Assembly: GCF_002115745.1 (NCBI RefSeq)
Contig: NZ_JFKB01000001.1
Span: 592,188 to 656,187 of the forward strand
Direction: 5' to 3'
DNA from: Thalassospira alkalitolerans
GTDB taxonomy: Bacteria > Pseudomonadota > Alphaproteobacteria > Rhodospirillales > Thalassospiraceae
DNA length: 64,000 nt
The notes beneath the pieces are model-generated. The model was not told where the DNA came from, did not search any database, and saw only the letters and a list, made by a program, of their open reading frames with translations. The translations under genes and the position numbers were made by a program. This document shows positions 9,070 to 17,547 of the stretch, piece after piece (the first letter of the stretch is position 1; each line of letters begins with the position of its first letter).

Positions 9070-9106
9070 CAGGGTCATCCGGTCTTAGAGCCGCCGGGTG
9101 ACCCTG
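9070..9106 (+). terminator. Intercistronic hairpin after flagellin
   Basis: CAGGGTCATCCGG (9070-9082) pairs with CCGGGTGACCCTG (9094-9106), 13 bp with one G-U pair. No T-run follows, so it is more likely a partial terminator or a 3' stabiliser that keeps flagellin mRNA in excess over fliD mRNA than a full stop. Confidence 0.6.
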
Positions 9107-9139
9107 TACCATTTTGTGTCGCTGGGAAAGGAGGGCAGG

Positions 9140-10828
9140 ATGTCGACAGTTAATTCGTCTACTACATCGAGTTACGTATCCTCGTCCTATGTGTCAGGTT
9201 TGACAGACCTTGATACCGCAGAATTGGTTGAAGACGCCTATAATACCAAGATGGAGGTCGCCGACACAATCGAGGCAGAGGTCGACGATATCGAACTTCA
9301 GATAGCGGCCTTCGAGGACTTGCAAGATCTTCTTGAAGCCCTTCAGGATGCGGCCGAGGCGCTGACGGCGTCAGCCGAACTCGATAGCCTGCGTGATGAT
9401 GTCTGGGTTGGGAAATCGGCTTATTTGTCATCATCAGATGCGAATACCACGGCGTCTGATGTTCTGGGTGTTCTGGTCGATGACGAGGCCGCAGCAGGAA
9501 GTTATACGATTGAAATCACCCAACTTGCCACGGCGCATAAGCTAGGCGGTGATACCTATGACGATTCTGCATCTGCACTTGGCCTTGCGGGAACGATTAA
9601 TCTGGTTGCAGGTGATGATTACACGGCAACAGATATCGAAATTACCGATGACATGTCGCTTGACGAGATTGCAGATGCGATCAACGAGCAAAGTAGTGCA
9701 ACCGGTGTCCGGGCCAGTGTTCTTCAGATTTCTGATGATGAATATATGCTGGTGCTTTCGGCGATTGATACCGGGCAGGAAATTACATTTGATACCGATG
9801 GTGCCGATACGACACTGGCGGCTTCGCTTGGCCTGACCAATGCCGATGGTAGCTATGCCAATGAATTGGTTACTGCCGATCAGGCGATTTTTTCCGTTGA
9901 TGGTGTCGAGGTTACACGCAGCAGCAATAGCGTCGATGATGTGATCGATGGTGTGACGCTTTATCTGTATGCCGAGGAAGAAGGCACGGAAATCACGCTT
10001 GAAATCGAAGAGGACGCCAGTTCGGTCTATGACGCGATTGAGGCCTTTGTGACCGCGTATAATGATCTGCGAAGCTTCGTTATTACCAATCAAACCTATG
10101 AAGCAGGTGAAGGAGCGGGCGAAGACGCTGTTCTGTTTGGCGACTCACTGCTTAGTTCTTCGGTTACATCGGTCTATGGCGCGCTGTCGTTTTCCGAAGA
10201 CAGTTCAACATATGCAACGTTGTCTTCGATTGGCATTACCTTTGATGAAAGCAATTATCTGGTCATTGACAGCGAGACGCTTGAAGAAGCGTTGGTCTCT
10301 GACTTTGACGAGATTGCCGATCTGTTTTCACTTTCGACCGATACCAATTCGGATGAATTGTTGGTGTCCGGAGCGGACGGTTCCTATACCGGTACCTTCA
10401 CCATTGATATCACGACCGATGCCGATGGCAATATCACCTCGGCCAGTGTTGGCGGGGATGCCAGCCTGTTCACCGTCAGTGGTAATCAGATCATCGGGGT
10501 CGACGGATCGGAATATGAAGGCGTCAAACTTTATTTTGGTGGTGACAGTTCCGACAGTATCGATGTCACGATTTCAAGTGGCCTTGCCTATGAAATGATG
10601 AATGTGCTCGACACATATACCGACAGTTCAGACGGGTTGATTTCGGCCCGGATCGAACGTTTGGAAGAACAAACCTCAAATCTTGAGGATGAGATTGATG
10701 ACGTCACAGCCGACGCCACCGCCTATGCCGAAAAGCTGACCGAACGTTATTCGGCGCTAGAAGCCAAGATGTATCAGCTTCAGCTGCTGCGCGAACAACT
10801 TGAAGCCTTGTGGGGTAACGATGAGTAA
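9140..10828 (+). CDS. fliD: Flagellar filament cap / hook-associated protein 2
   Basis: A 562-residue FliD. The N-terminal D0 region (SSYVSSSYVSGLTDLDTAEL, then a coiled coil with LEDLQDLLEALQDAAEALTA) and the C-terminal coiled coil (ISARIERLEEQTSNLEDEID, then AYAEKLTERYSALEAKMYQL) fit the family; the middle is Asp/Thr/Ser-rich. FliD caps the filament and guides flagellin polymerisation. ATG at 9140 is preceded by GGAGGGCAGG. The 3' end overlaps the fliS-like gene by eight bases, implying translational coupling. Confidence 0.9.
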   Translation: MSTVNSSTTSSYVSSSYVSGLTDLDTAELVEDAYNTKMEVADTIEAEVDDIELQIAAFEDLQDLLEALQDAAEALTASAELDSLRDDVWVGKSAYLSSSDANTTASDVLGVLVDDEAAAGSYTIEITQLATAHKLGGDTYDDSASALGLAGTINLVAGDDYTATDIEITDDMSLDEIADAINEQSSATGVRASVLQISDDEYMLVLSAIDTGQEITFDTDGADTTLAASLGLTNADGSYANELVTADQAIFSVDGVEVTRSSNSVDDVIDGVTLYLYAEEEGTEITLEIEEDASSVYDAIEAFVTAYNDLRSFVITNQTYEAGEGAGEDAVLFGDSLLSSSVTSVYGALSFSEDSSTYATLSSIGITFDESNYLVIDSETLEEALVSDFDEIADLFSLSTDTNSDELLVSGADGSYTGTFTIDITTDADGNITSASVGGDASLFTVSGNQIIGVDGSEYEGVKLYFGGDSSDSIDVTISSGLAYEMMNVLDTYTDSSDGLISARIERLEEQTSNLEDEIDDVTADATAYAEKLTERYSALEAKMYQLQLLREQLEALWGNDE

Positions 10829-11291
10829 TAATTCACAGGCGGCGGCTCAGCAGGCCTATCGCTTTGCCGGTGCGAGTTCCCAATACAACAATGCATTGCG
10901 CACGACCTCGCCGATTGCAATGATGGTGATTGCCATTACCCGCACGCGTCAGCATCTGAGAGCGGCCAAACAACACCGTGAAGAAAAGCATTTTGATCTG
11001 GAACATCAGGAAAAGGCAATTGCTATCAATCGATTGCGTGCCCTGCAAGCAATCGTGGCGCCGAAATCGGCCCCGGAATTGTCGCGTGATCTTTATGCGT
11101 TTTATGCCCGCATGATCAAACTTCTGGCTCGAAACGGGCGTGAAACCCCACTTGAGGAGCGTTACGTATTCGTCGACCGGAACCTTGAAGCACTGGCAAA
11201 ACAGTGGGAATCGTTTAAATCGGTCAATCCACGGTCCGCTGGATCAAAACAGGTCCCCGGCACGCGTCACATCGTAGAGCAGGTGTTGTGA
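10821..11291 (+). CDS. FliS-like flagellar export chaperone
   Basis: A 156-residue, mostly helical protein starting inside the fliD stop region (ATGAGTAA overlap). The pattern AYRFAGASSQYNNALRTTSP near the N-terminus, a charged middle helix and ELSRDLYAFYARMIKLLARN resemble FliS, which binds the flagellin C-terminus before export. The match is by pattern and position directly after fliD, where fliS normally lies; sequence divergence makes a different flagellar accessory protein possible. Confidence 0.6.
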   Translation: MSNNSQAAAQQAYRFAGASSQYNNALRTTSPIAMMVIAITRTRQHLRAAKQHREEKHFDLEHQEKAIAINRLRALQAIVAPKSAPELSRDLYAFYARMIKLLARNGRETPLEERYVFVDRNLEALAKQWESFKSVNPRSAGSKQVPGTRHIVEQVL

Positions 11292-11298
11292 GGGGCAG

Positions 11299-11910
11299 TT
11301 GAGTGTAGGCATCCGTCGCGAAATGACGTTGGGATCACAGGCATCCGAAGTGGCCAGGCAAGCTGCCGCCCTGGCGGATTTGACTGATCCGGATCTTGTT
11401 GCCTTGATGGTTCATGGCGACAAGCGCGCATATCGCGTGCTTGTTGAACGCTATTACCGTGGGATCATCGGGATTGCGCGCCGGATGGGTTTGAACGGTG
11501 GTGACGTTGAAGATGCAGCGCAGGATGTCTTTGTCCGGGTTTGGTTGCATCGGGAAAAATGGCGCCCCGAAGGGGCAAGTTTTAAAACCTGGTTATATCG
11601 TGTTGCGGTCAACCGGATCATTGATTTAAAACGAAAACCGCAATTTGTTGATGGCGGTGATCTTGAAAGCATCCCTGATGGCGCAATGTCGCCGGTTGAA
11701 AAATTGGCACAGCATCAGGAATTCAAACGCTTGCGAACGGCAATAAAGCTATTATCCGAGCAACAACAAATTGCCATCAATCTATTTTATGATCGTGAGT
11801 TATCGAACCAAGAAGCGGCCGCGATCATGGGTGTTTCCGTTAATGCAATGGAATCGCTTTTAAAAAGGGCACGAAAGCGACTGCGTGAAGAGTTGAAAGC
11901 GATGGAATAG
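11299..11910 (+). CDS. ECF-type RNA polymerase sigma factor
   Basis: A 203-residue sigma-70-family protein. Region 2 (about 45-115) includes RYYRGIIGIARRMGLNGGDV, DAAQDVFVRVW and FKTWLYRVAVNRIID; region 4 (about 145-200) includes SEQQQIAINLFYDRELSNQE and SVNAMESLLKRARKRLREEL. Regions 1 and 3 are missing, as in the ECF group. The first start is TTG at 11299, three bases after AGGGG; ATG at 11323 is an alternative. It heads a three-gene unit with a membrane protein and a heavy-metal-sensor-like protein, so those are its likely regulators. It lies inside the flagellar block. Confidence 0.88.
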   Translation: MSVGIRREMTLGSQASEVARQAAALADLTDPDLVALMVHGDKRAYRVLVERYYRGIIGIARRMGLNGGDVEDAAQDVFVRVWLHREKWRPEGASFKTWLYRVAVNRIIDLKRKPQFVDGGDLESIPDGAMSPVEKLAQHQEFKRLRTAIKLLSEQQQIAINLFYDRELSNQEAAAIMGVSVNAMESLLKRARKRLREELKAME

Positions 11911-11969
11911 ATCGTTAACTTCAGTTGCGTTCGAACAGGTAGGTTCGTCCTAGAAAAAAGCGGTGTGCT

Positions 11970-12671
11970 GTGAAGATCGAGAAATTTGAAGAACTGTTGG
12001 ATCAATACGGGTGGGATGTTTCGTCTTGGCCGGAACTGTATCGTTACGAGGCTAACAGTTTTATTGCGCTTAATGACGAGGCGGCCGAATTGCTTCGGTC
12101 CCTTAAATCCGTTGAAGACTTTCTGGCCGATGATCCTTTGCCGATGGGCAAGCATCAGGCCATTGATGATATTTTTGCTGCGATTGATGTCAACGAGGGG
12201 CGTGCCGACCGCGCGGCTACGGGCAATGCAGATATCGTAGATATCAAAAGCGACATTTTCGCCTTCAGCGATGATCGCCCGAAACATCACAGGGTAACGG
12301 TTGCGGCGAAACAGTCCGATGATGTTATTGCACCCCGGCAAACCTATCCATCCGATCAGGCAGCAACACCTGCGCAAAATGCCGCAGTTCCAACTGATTC
12401 GGCACATAGTGTATCGAGCCTGACGGTAAAGTCATCACGTGCATTGCTGCGTTATTCCGCGACTTTTGCGTCGGCCTTTGGCATGGTGATTTGTGTTATG
12501 TTCGGTTTTGTCGTTGGGGTAATATTTACCTCGGAACAGGAAATTCAGTCCGATGTTCAGGCAACGGAACTGCCGATGGTCAGGGCACTTGAAAATCATT
12601 TTTTTGACGAAGCATCGCAGGGTATGGGTCTTGGTAATAATGTCGACAAATCGTTGGCAGGGCAAAAATGA
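11970..12671 (+). CDS. Single-pass membrane protein, probable anti-sigma factor
   Basis: A 233-residue protein beginning with GTG. The N-terminus (KIEKFEELLDQYGWDVSSWP, then a long helix) is cytoplasmic in style; a hydrophobic segment at about 175-197 (SAFGMVICVMFGFVVGVIFT) is the only membrane span; the rest is a short periplasmic tail. No zinc anti-sigma HxxxCxxC motif is seen. Its place between the ECF sigma gene and the metal-sensor-like gene (ATGA overlap with the latter) is the main reason for the anti-sigma call. Confidence 0.55.
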   Translation: MKIEKFEELLDQYGWDVSSWPELYRYEANSFIALNDEAAELLRSLKSVEDFLADDPLPMGKHQAIDDIFAAIDVNEGRADRAATGNADIVDIKSDIFAFSDDRPKHHRVTVAAKQSDDVIAPRQTYPSDQAATPAQNAAVPTDSAHSVSSLTVKSSRALLRYSATFASAFGMVICVMFGFVVGVIFTSEQEIQSDVQATELPMVRALENHFFDEASQGMGLGNNVDKSLAGQK

Positions 12672-13177
12672 TGGCATTTGATGATCGCCGAAAATCAAAT
12701 TCCGGTGGCAGGATCATGTGGGTTTCGCTTGCGCTGAACCTGTTCTTGATCGGTGCAATTGCCGGCAGCATTGCTGCGGGCAGTACGATCCTGCATCGCT
12801 TCTTTGAGGGGCCTTTGCCGCCCTTTGATGGGGGGCAGGACCGCCCGCCACCGCTTCGCATGCTTGAAGAAATACGGGATCGACTAAGCCCTGGCGGGAA
12901 GGAAGTCTTTGATGCAGAGTTTGGCCCCGTGGTCACGGAGTTGATGAAACGGCGTCAGGATGTTGAAGCATTCACGGAATTGCGCGAAGTTTTGTTACGC
13001 GATAATGCGACGGATGAAGATATCCGCGTTGCTTTTGATCAGTTGAAAGACGGTATCGGTCGTGACTTTACCAATATCCTTAATCATATGGCCAATGTTG
13101 CGGTTAAGTTATCATTGGCTGACCGTGCCGAGCTGGCGCTGCATCGCCCCGGACCACCGCCGCCACCAGATCAATAG
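12668..13177 (+). CDS. Periplasmic heavy-metal sensor-like protein (CnrX/Spy-like)
   Basis: A 169-residue protein with an N-terminal signal anchor (about 16-40: MWVSLALNLFLIGAIAGSIA) and a helical periplasmic part (about 60-155) of the metal-resistance/CnrX type: LSPGGKEVFDAEFGPVVTEL, then DVEAFTELREVLLRDNATDE. The C-terminus is proline-rich (RPGPPPPP). In CnrX-type systems the periplasmic protein controls an anti-sigma factor, which matches its position as third gene after sigma and a membrane protein. No cluster of His/Met/Cys metal ligands is evident, so the signal may not be a metal. Confidence 0.72.
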   Translation: MMAFDDRRKSNSGGRIMWVSLALNLFLIGAIAGSIAAGSTILHRFFEGPLPPFDGGQDRPPPLRMLEEIRDRLSPGGKEVFDAEFGPVVTELMKRRQDVEAFTELREVLLRDNATDEDIRVAFDQLKDGIGRDFTNILNHMANVAVKLSLADRAELALHRPGPPPPPDQ

Positions 13178-13212
13178 GTCGCGATGGGCCGGTAATTTCA
13201 GCACGTAATTTT

Positions 13213-13241
13213 AAAGGAGCGCACCCGCGCTCCTTTTTTTA
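13213..13241 (+). terminator. Rho-independent terminator after the sigma operon
   Basis: AAAGGAGCGC (13213-13222), four-base loop, GCGCTCCTTT (13227-13236) and a T-run. It isolates the sigma operon from flgD downstream. Confidence 0.9.
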
Positions 13242-13265
13242 TTTTCAAAAAAAGTAACTTTGTGG

Positions 13266-13293
13266 CGCCAGTTTTTCCGTCCGCCTGCGTGAA
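13266..13293 (+). promoter_or_regulatory. Candidate flgD promoter (same motif as flagellin)
   Basis: CGCCAGTTTT (13266-13275), 11 bases, GCGTG (13287-13291), identical in both blocks and spacing to the element before flagellin. It lies 45 bases before the flgD ATG and after the sigma-operon terminator, where a promoter is required. Confidence 0.5.
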
Positions 13294-13336
13294 ACGAACA
13301 TAGACAAATTTAACAGTTCGATTTCCGGAGGCAGTG

Positions 13337-14032
13337 ATGAGTTACCTCAGCGGCCTGACATACGATAGCCTGGCGAGTTCTGCGACCACATCGTCGAGCA
13401 CGACAAGTTCGTCAAGCACGAGCGAAAGCTCGACCTATGAAACCTATATGACGCTGATGCTGACGACACTCCAGAATCAGGATCCAACCGATCCCGAGGA
13501 TGTCTCGGAAATCACCACCCAGCTTGCAACCTTTGAACAGCTTGAACTGGCGGAACAGAACAATTCGCTATTGTCTGATTTGTCGGAATCGCTTTTGACC
13601 TTGCAGGGGGTTGTCGATAACAGCGCCGCCCAGTCCTATTTGGGAACAGATATCGTTGCCGTTGGCGATACTGCCCCGCTCGAAGATGGCGAGGCCGAAT
13701 GGTATTTCGTCCTTGATGATGCGGCCGATAGTGTGAGCATCGAAATTACCGACGAAGACGGCAACGTGGTCTATCAGACGACCACGACCGGATCGGAAGG
13801 TGCGAATAATTTCATCTGGGATGGCACGACCGATGACGGCAGTACGCTGAGCTCGGGCACCTATACCCTTTCGGTCGAAGCGACCGATTCCGACGGTAGT
13901 TCCATAGATTCCGAAATTCTGATGACCGGTGTGGTGTCGGCAATCGACCTGACCGGTGATGAGGCCGTGCTGTATGTCAACGGGGTCGATATCTCGATCT
14001 CGGACGTTCAGGGCACGCAAACAGTTTCCTGA
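13337..14032 (+). CDS. flgD: Flagellar hook assembly (cap) protein
   Basis: A 231-residue FlgD. The conserved N-terminal part (about 38-85) reads TYMTLMLTTLQNQDPTDPED, then TTQLATFEQLELAEQNNSLL. The C-terminal FLN-type beta domain (about 130-215) has ITDEDGNVVYQTTTTGSEGA and FIWDGTTDDGSTLSSGTYTL. FlgD caps the growing hook and is discarded. A Ser/Thr-rich linker follows the first 15 residues. ATG at 13337 has GGAGG at ideal distance. First gene of the flgD-flgE-flgN-like-flgK-flgL unit. Confidence 0.93.
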   Translation: MSYLSGLTYDSLASSATTSSSTTSSSSTSESSTYETYMTLMLTTLQNQDPTDPEDVSEITTQLATFEQLELAEQNNSLLSDLSESLLTLQGVVDNSAAQSYLGTDIVAVGDTAPLEDGEAEWYFVLDDAADSVSIEITDEDGNVVYQTTTTGSEGANNFIWDGTTDDGSTLSSGTYTLSVEATDSDGSSIDSEILMTGVVSAIDLTGDEAVLYVNGVDISISDVQGTQTVS

Positions 14033-14049
14033 AGTGAAGGATCAAGGTC

Positions 14050-15345
14050 ATGAGTTTAAGCAGTGCACTGAATTCCGCCGTTTTGGGGCTGAATGCGCAA
14101 TCGACGTCGCTTGGTGTGATTTCGGGCAATATCAGCAATAGTGAAACCGTCGGTTACAAAGATAGTACCACGTCTTTCTCGTCGCTGGTGACGACACCCG
14201 GTTCGACGACAAGTGGTTATTCCAACGGGGTGCTTACATCGACCCAGACCAATATCAGTTCACAAGGTCTGATTCAGGCGGATGATACGGCAACCAGTCT
14301 GGCGATTTCGGGCGACGGCTTCTTTGTCGTGACCGATGCCAACGGCGATGTCTATTACACACGTGCCGGTGATTTTGATACCGATTCTGATGGTAATCTG
14401 GTCAACAGTTCCGGTTATTACCTGATGGGATATGCGCTTGATGAGAATGGTGATCCCGTCAACGGAACCGTTCCGACAAGTACATCCGCACTGTCTACCA
14501 TCAATCTTGAAAACCTGACCGGGACGGCCGAAGCCACGACCGAAGTTTCGATGGTCGTTAATCTTCCGGCAGATGCGGCAGTGGGCGATACATTTTCCGT
14601 CGATGTCGAGATTTTCGACAGTCTCGGCACCAGTCACACGGTGACCTATGGTTATGAAAAGACTGCGGCAAACGAATGGGAACTGACCTATTCCGATCCG
14701 GTTCTGACCTCGGATGGTACCACGGTGACCGGCACGTCGGCCGGTGGCCCCCTGACCATCTCATTTGACGGCGATGGTAATCTGTCTGCGATTACTGATT
14801 CCGGTGGCACCGATGTAACCGACAGCGCAACCCTGACTGTGACCGGCTGGACCACGGGGGCGAATGACAGCTCGATCGTTTCCGACCTTGGCACTGCTGG
14901 TGATGATGATGGTCTGAAGCAACTTGCCTCGGACGAGGGAGATGGCGACATGACGATGTATTCGGTCGATCAGAACGGCTCGAACTATAGCGAGATCGCC
15001 GAGATTTCCATCGCGGATGACGGGGTGGTGTCGGTCACCTATGAAAATGGCGAAAGTGAACCGGTCTATCAGGTTGTGCTGGCTGATTTTGCCAATGCTG
15101 ATGGTCTGACAGCCTATAGCGACACTGTTTACCGGGAAAGCAATACATCGGGTAACTATGTGCTGAAAACGCCGGGCGATGGTGGCACCGGTACGCTTGC
15201 CGATTATTCGTTGGAAAGCTCGACTGTCGATACCACCAGCCAGTTTTCCAAAATGATTGTCGCCCAACAGGCCTATTCAGCGGCGGCCCAGGTCGTCTCA
15301 ACGACCAGTGACATGTATGACACGCTGATTTCGGCCGTGAATTAA
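14050..15345 (+). CDS. flgE: Flagellar hook protein
   Basis: A 431-residue FlgE. The N-terminal rod/hook signature is clear (LSSALNSAVLGLNAQSTSLG, then NISNSETVGYKDSTTSFSSL), as are the FlgE D2 body (ENGDPVNGTVPTSTSALSTI) and the C-terminal helix (SKMIVAQQAYSAAAQVVSTT). It polymerises into the hook under FlgD. ATG with AAGG upstream, 17 bp after flgD. Confidence 0.95.
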   Translation: MSLSSALNSAVLGLNAQSTSLGVISGNISNSETVGYKDSTTSFSSLVTTPGSTTSGYSNGVLTSTQTNISSQGLIQADDTATSLAISGDGFFVVTDANGDVYYTRAGDFDTDSDGNLVNSSGYYLMGYALDENGDPVNGTVPTSTSALSTINLENLTGTAEATTEVSMVVNLPADAAVGDTFSVDVEIFDSLGTSHTVTYGYEKTAANEWELTYSDPVLTSDGTTVTGTSAGGPLTISFDGDGNLSAITDSGGTDVTDSATLTVTGWTTGANDSSIVSDLGTAGDDDGLKQLASDEGDGDMTMYSVDQNGSNYSEIAEISIADDGVVSVTYENGESEPVYQVVLADFANADGLTAYSDTVYRESNTSGNYVLKTPGDGGTGTLADYSLESSTVDTTSQFSKMIVAQQAYSAAAQVVSTTSDMYDTLISAVN

Positions 15346-15359
15346 GGGGATATGGGAAT

Positions 15360-15782
15360 ATGACTGCTTTGGCATTGGCCCTTCGTAACGACAGTGATGC
15401 GGTAACACAGATCATTCATCGTCTTGAAGAACTTCTGGATGTCGAATGGCGCATCCTTGAACAGGCGCAATATGATTTGCTGCCCGATATTACCGCCGAA
15501 AAAACCCTGCTTGAAAACGAATTGCAGGCTGAACTTCGTGCTCAGAAACAGGCTGATCCGACCAATCCGCTGGCGGGGCAGATTGTTAATATCGATGCCG
15601 TGCGCAGTTTGCGAACCAAGCTTGATCGCAACAATGTTCGTCTGACGGCCAAACGAGATGCGTGCATGAAGCGCATCCGTGCGGGCTGGGCTGCGACAAA
15701 GGGTGATCAGGCAACGTCATATGATCAGGATGGCGATCTGAACAACAAGACGACGCAGACGATCCTTAACTTCAAGATGTAA
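15360..15782 (+). CDS. FlgN-like export chaperone (by position and shape)
   Basis: A 140-residue, predominantly helical protein between flgE and flgK. It is rich in charged heptads (RLEELLDVEWRILEQAQYDL, then AEKTLLENELQAELRAQKQA and SLRTKLDRNNVRLTAKRDAC). FlgN proteins, chaperones for FlgK and FlgL, have this size and architecture and are typically encoded beside flgK. Sequence identity to characterised FlgN is not obvious, so the name is withheld. Confidence 0.6.
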   Translation: MTALALALRNDSDAVTQIIHRLEELLDVEWRILEQAQYDLLPDITAEKTLLENELQAELRAQKQADPTNPLAGQIVNIDAVRSLRTKLDRNNVRLTAKRDACMKRIRAGWAATKGDQATSYDQDGDLNNKTTQTILNFKM

Positions 15783-15813
15783 TTGCAATTTTGGCAACTG
15801 ACAGGTCAGAATC

Positions 15814-17535
15814 ATGTCGATCCGTGCTGCCCAAACCGCTGCGCTAAGCGCATTGCAATCAAGCCAGGCCGGGATCGCTGTATCTTCGAACAACATCGCA
15901 AATGCGTCGGTCGAAGGATACACGACCAAATCTGCCAGTTTGGCGAGCAATGTCAACGGGGGAGCCGCCGTTGGCGTATCCGTCACATCGGTGGGGTCAA
16001 CGGTCGATATTTATCTGATCAAGGCCATTAATGAAAGCGCATCGGAAAGTGGCTATGCCTCGGTCTTTGCCGATCCTCTGGAACTTGTTGCCAGCAATTT
16101 CGGAACTGTTGGTGATGACGATGCGATTTCGACCTTGATCACAGATCTGGAAACCTCGATTGCATCGCTTGCCGCCAGTGCCGACAGCCAATCTGCCAAG
16201 TCACTGGCTTTGACGGATGCGCAACAGATTGCCACGGAACTGAATGATCTTTCTGACAGTGTACAGGATCAGCGTTCTGCGGCTGATCAGTCAATTGAGG
16301 ATACGGTCGATCAGATCAATACGCTTTTGACTGAGATCCAGAACTATAACGATCAACTAAGCGGCACGGACGGGACGACACTGTCGTCAAGCGAACTGGA
16401 AGATGCCCGTTCAGTTGCGGTTCAGAAATTGTCCGAGCTGGTTGATATAAGCTATTATACAAGTGGATCGAACCAGACGCAGATCTATATTGGGGGCACC
16501 CTTGTTGTCGGAAGTCAGGTTCAGCAACTGGAATACAACGCTGTTGGGGCGGTGAATGCTGATACCAGCTTTGGCGAGATCACGGTCAATGGCAATTCGA
16601 TCATGGATGATGTCAGCGGTGGCGAACTCGGCGGGTTGATTGATCTGCGCGATGAAACCCTTCCTGATATTCAGGCCGAGCTCGATAACCTTGCGGTGAC
16701 CTTGATGGATAGCATCAATGCTGTCATCAATCTTGGGACGTCGTTTCCCGGTGCCAGCGAATTGAATTCAAGCGAAACAACAGATTTGACCGATGCTGTT
16801 GCCGGTACGGGTACCGTGCGGTTTGCCGCAACCGATGAAGACGGCAATGCGGTTGAAATTCTTGATATCGATCTGACAACTGTGGCCACCGTTCAGGATC
16901 TTGTTGATCAAATCAATGCATCAACCAATATGACGGCAACGGTAAATGCCGATGGGACGTTGACGATTGCCAGTTCCGATGACGATTACGGGGTTTCGAT
17001 TGTCAATATGGACGCCGAAATTGGCGCCGATGCATTGGGTTTTTCCGATTATTTTGGCCTGAATGACATGTTTACCGGCACCGGTGCCGATGACATTTCT
17101 GTCAATGCCGACTGGCTTGCCGATTCAAGTCTGGTGCCGACAGGGGCGGGATCGGATGATGCGGCCCTTGCGGTTGGTGACAGCGTGATTTCATCGGGAA
17201 GTTCCGATGTGGCCGAAGCTTTGGCAGAGGTGTTCGACACCAATGTCAGTTTTGATTCAGCTGGCAACCTTGGCAGCACCAAAACCACGCTGTCAGATTA
17301 TGCCTCGGAAATATTGTCCGATGTTGCACAACAGGCATCCTCGGCCGAGACCAAAGCCAGTGTCGCTGAAACCGCCTATAGCGATCTTGTTGAAAGTTTT
17401 TCGAACCAATACGGTGTTAATACCGATGAAGAGGCCCTGACATTGGCCAATCTTGAAAGTGCCTATGAGGCCGCCGCCGCGATCCTTGAGATCACGCAGT
17501 CGCTGATGGACACCTTGCTTGAAGCTGTCCGGTAA
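15814..17535 (+). CDS. flgK: Flagellar hook-associated protein 1
   Basis: A 573-residue FlgK, the first hook-filament junction protein. N-terminal signature AALSALQSSQAGIAVSSNNI followed by ANASVEGYTTKS; the C-terminus ends in ANLESAYEAAAAILEITQSL and MDTLLEAVR. The long Asp/Ser/Thr-rich middle forms the surface domains. Ribosome-binding site is weak. flgL begins 12 bp after the stop. Confidence 0.95.
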   Translation: MSIRAAQTAALSALQSSQAGIAVSSNNIANASVEGYTTKSASLASNVNGGAAVGVSVTSVGSTVDIYLIKAINESASESGYASVFADPLELVASNFGTVGDDDAISTLITDLETSIASLAASADSQSAKSLALTDAQQIATELNDLSDSVQDQRSAADQSIEDTVDQINTLLTEIQNYNDQLSGTDGTTLSSSELEDARSVAVQKLSELVDISYYTSGSNQTQIYIGGTLVVGSQVQQLEYNAVGAVNADTSFGEITVNGNSIMDDVSGGELGGLIDLRDETLPDIQAELDNLAVTLMDSINAVINLGTSFPGASELNSSETTDLTDAVAGTGTVRFAATDEDGNAVEILDIDLTTVATVQDLVDQINASTNMTATVNADGTLTIASSDDDYGVSIVNMDAEIGADALGFSDYFGLNDMFTGTGADDISVNADWLADSSLVPTGAGSDDAALAVGDSVISSGSSDVAEALAEVFDTNVSFDSAGNLGSTKTTLSDYASEILSDVAQQASSAETKASVAETAYSDLVESFSNQYGVNTDEEALTLANLESAYEAAAAILEITQSLMDTLLEAVR

Positions 17536-17547
17536 AGGGTAAATAAC

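Noticed and set aside
9542..10093. A 183-codon open frame on the minus strand
   Set aside because: It is the antisense of fliD, rich in Ile and Arg from reverse-complemented Asp/Ser codons.
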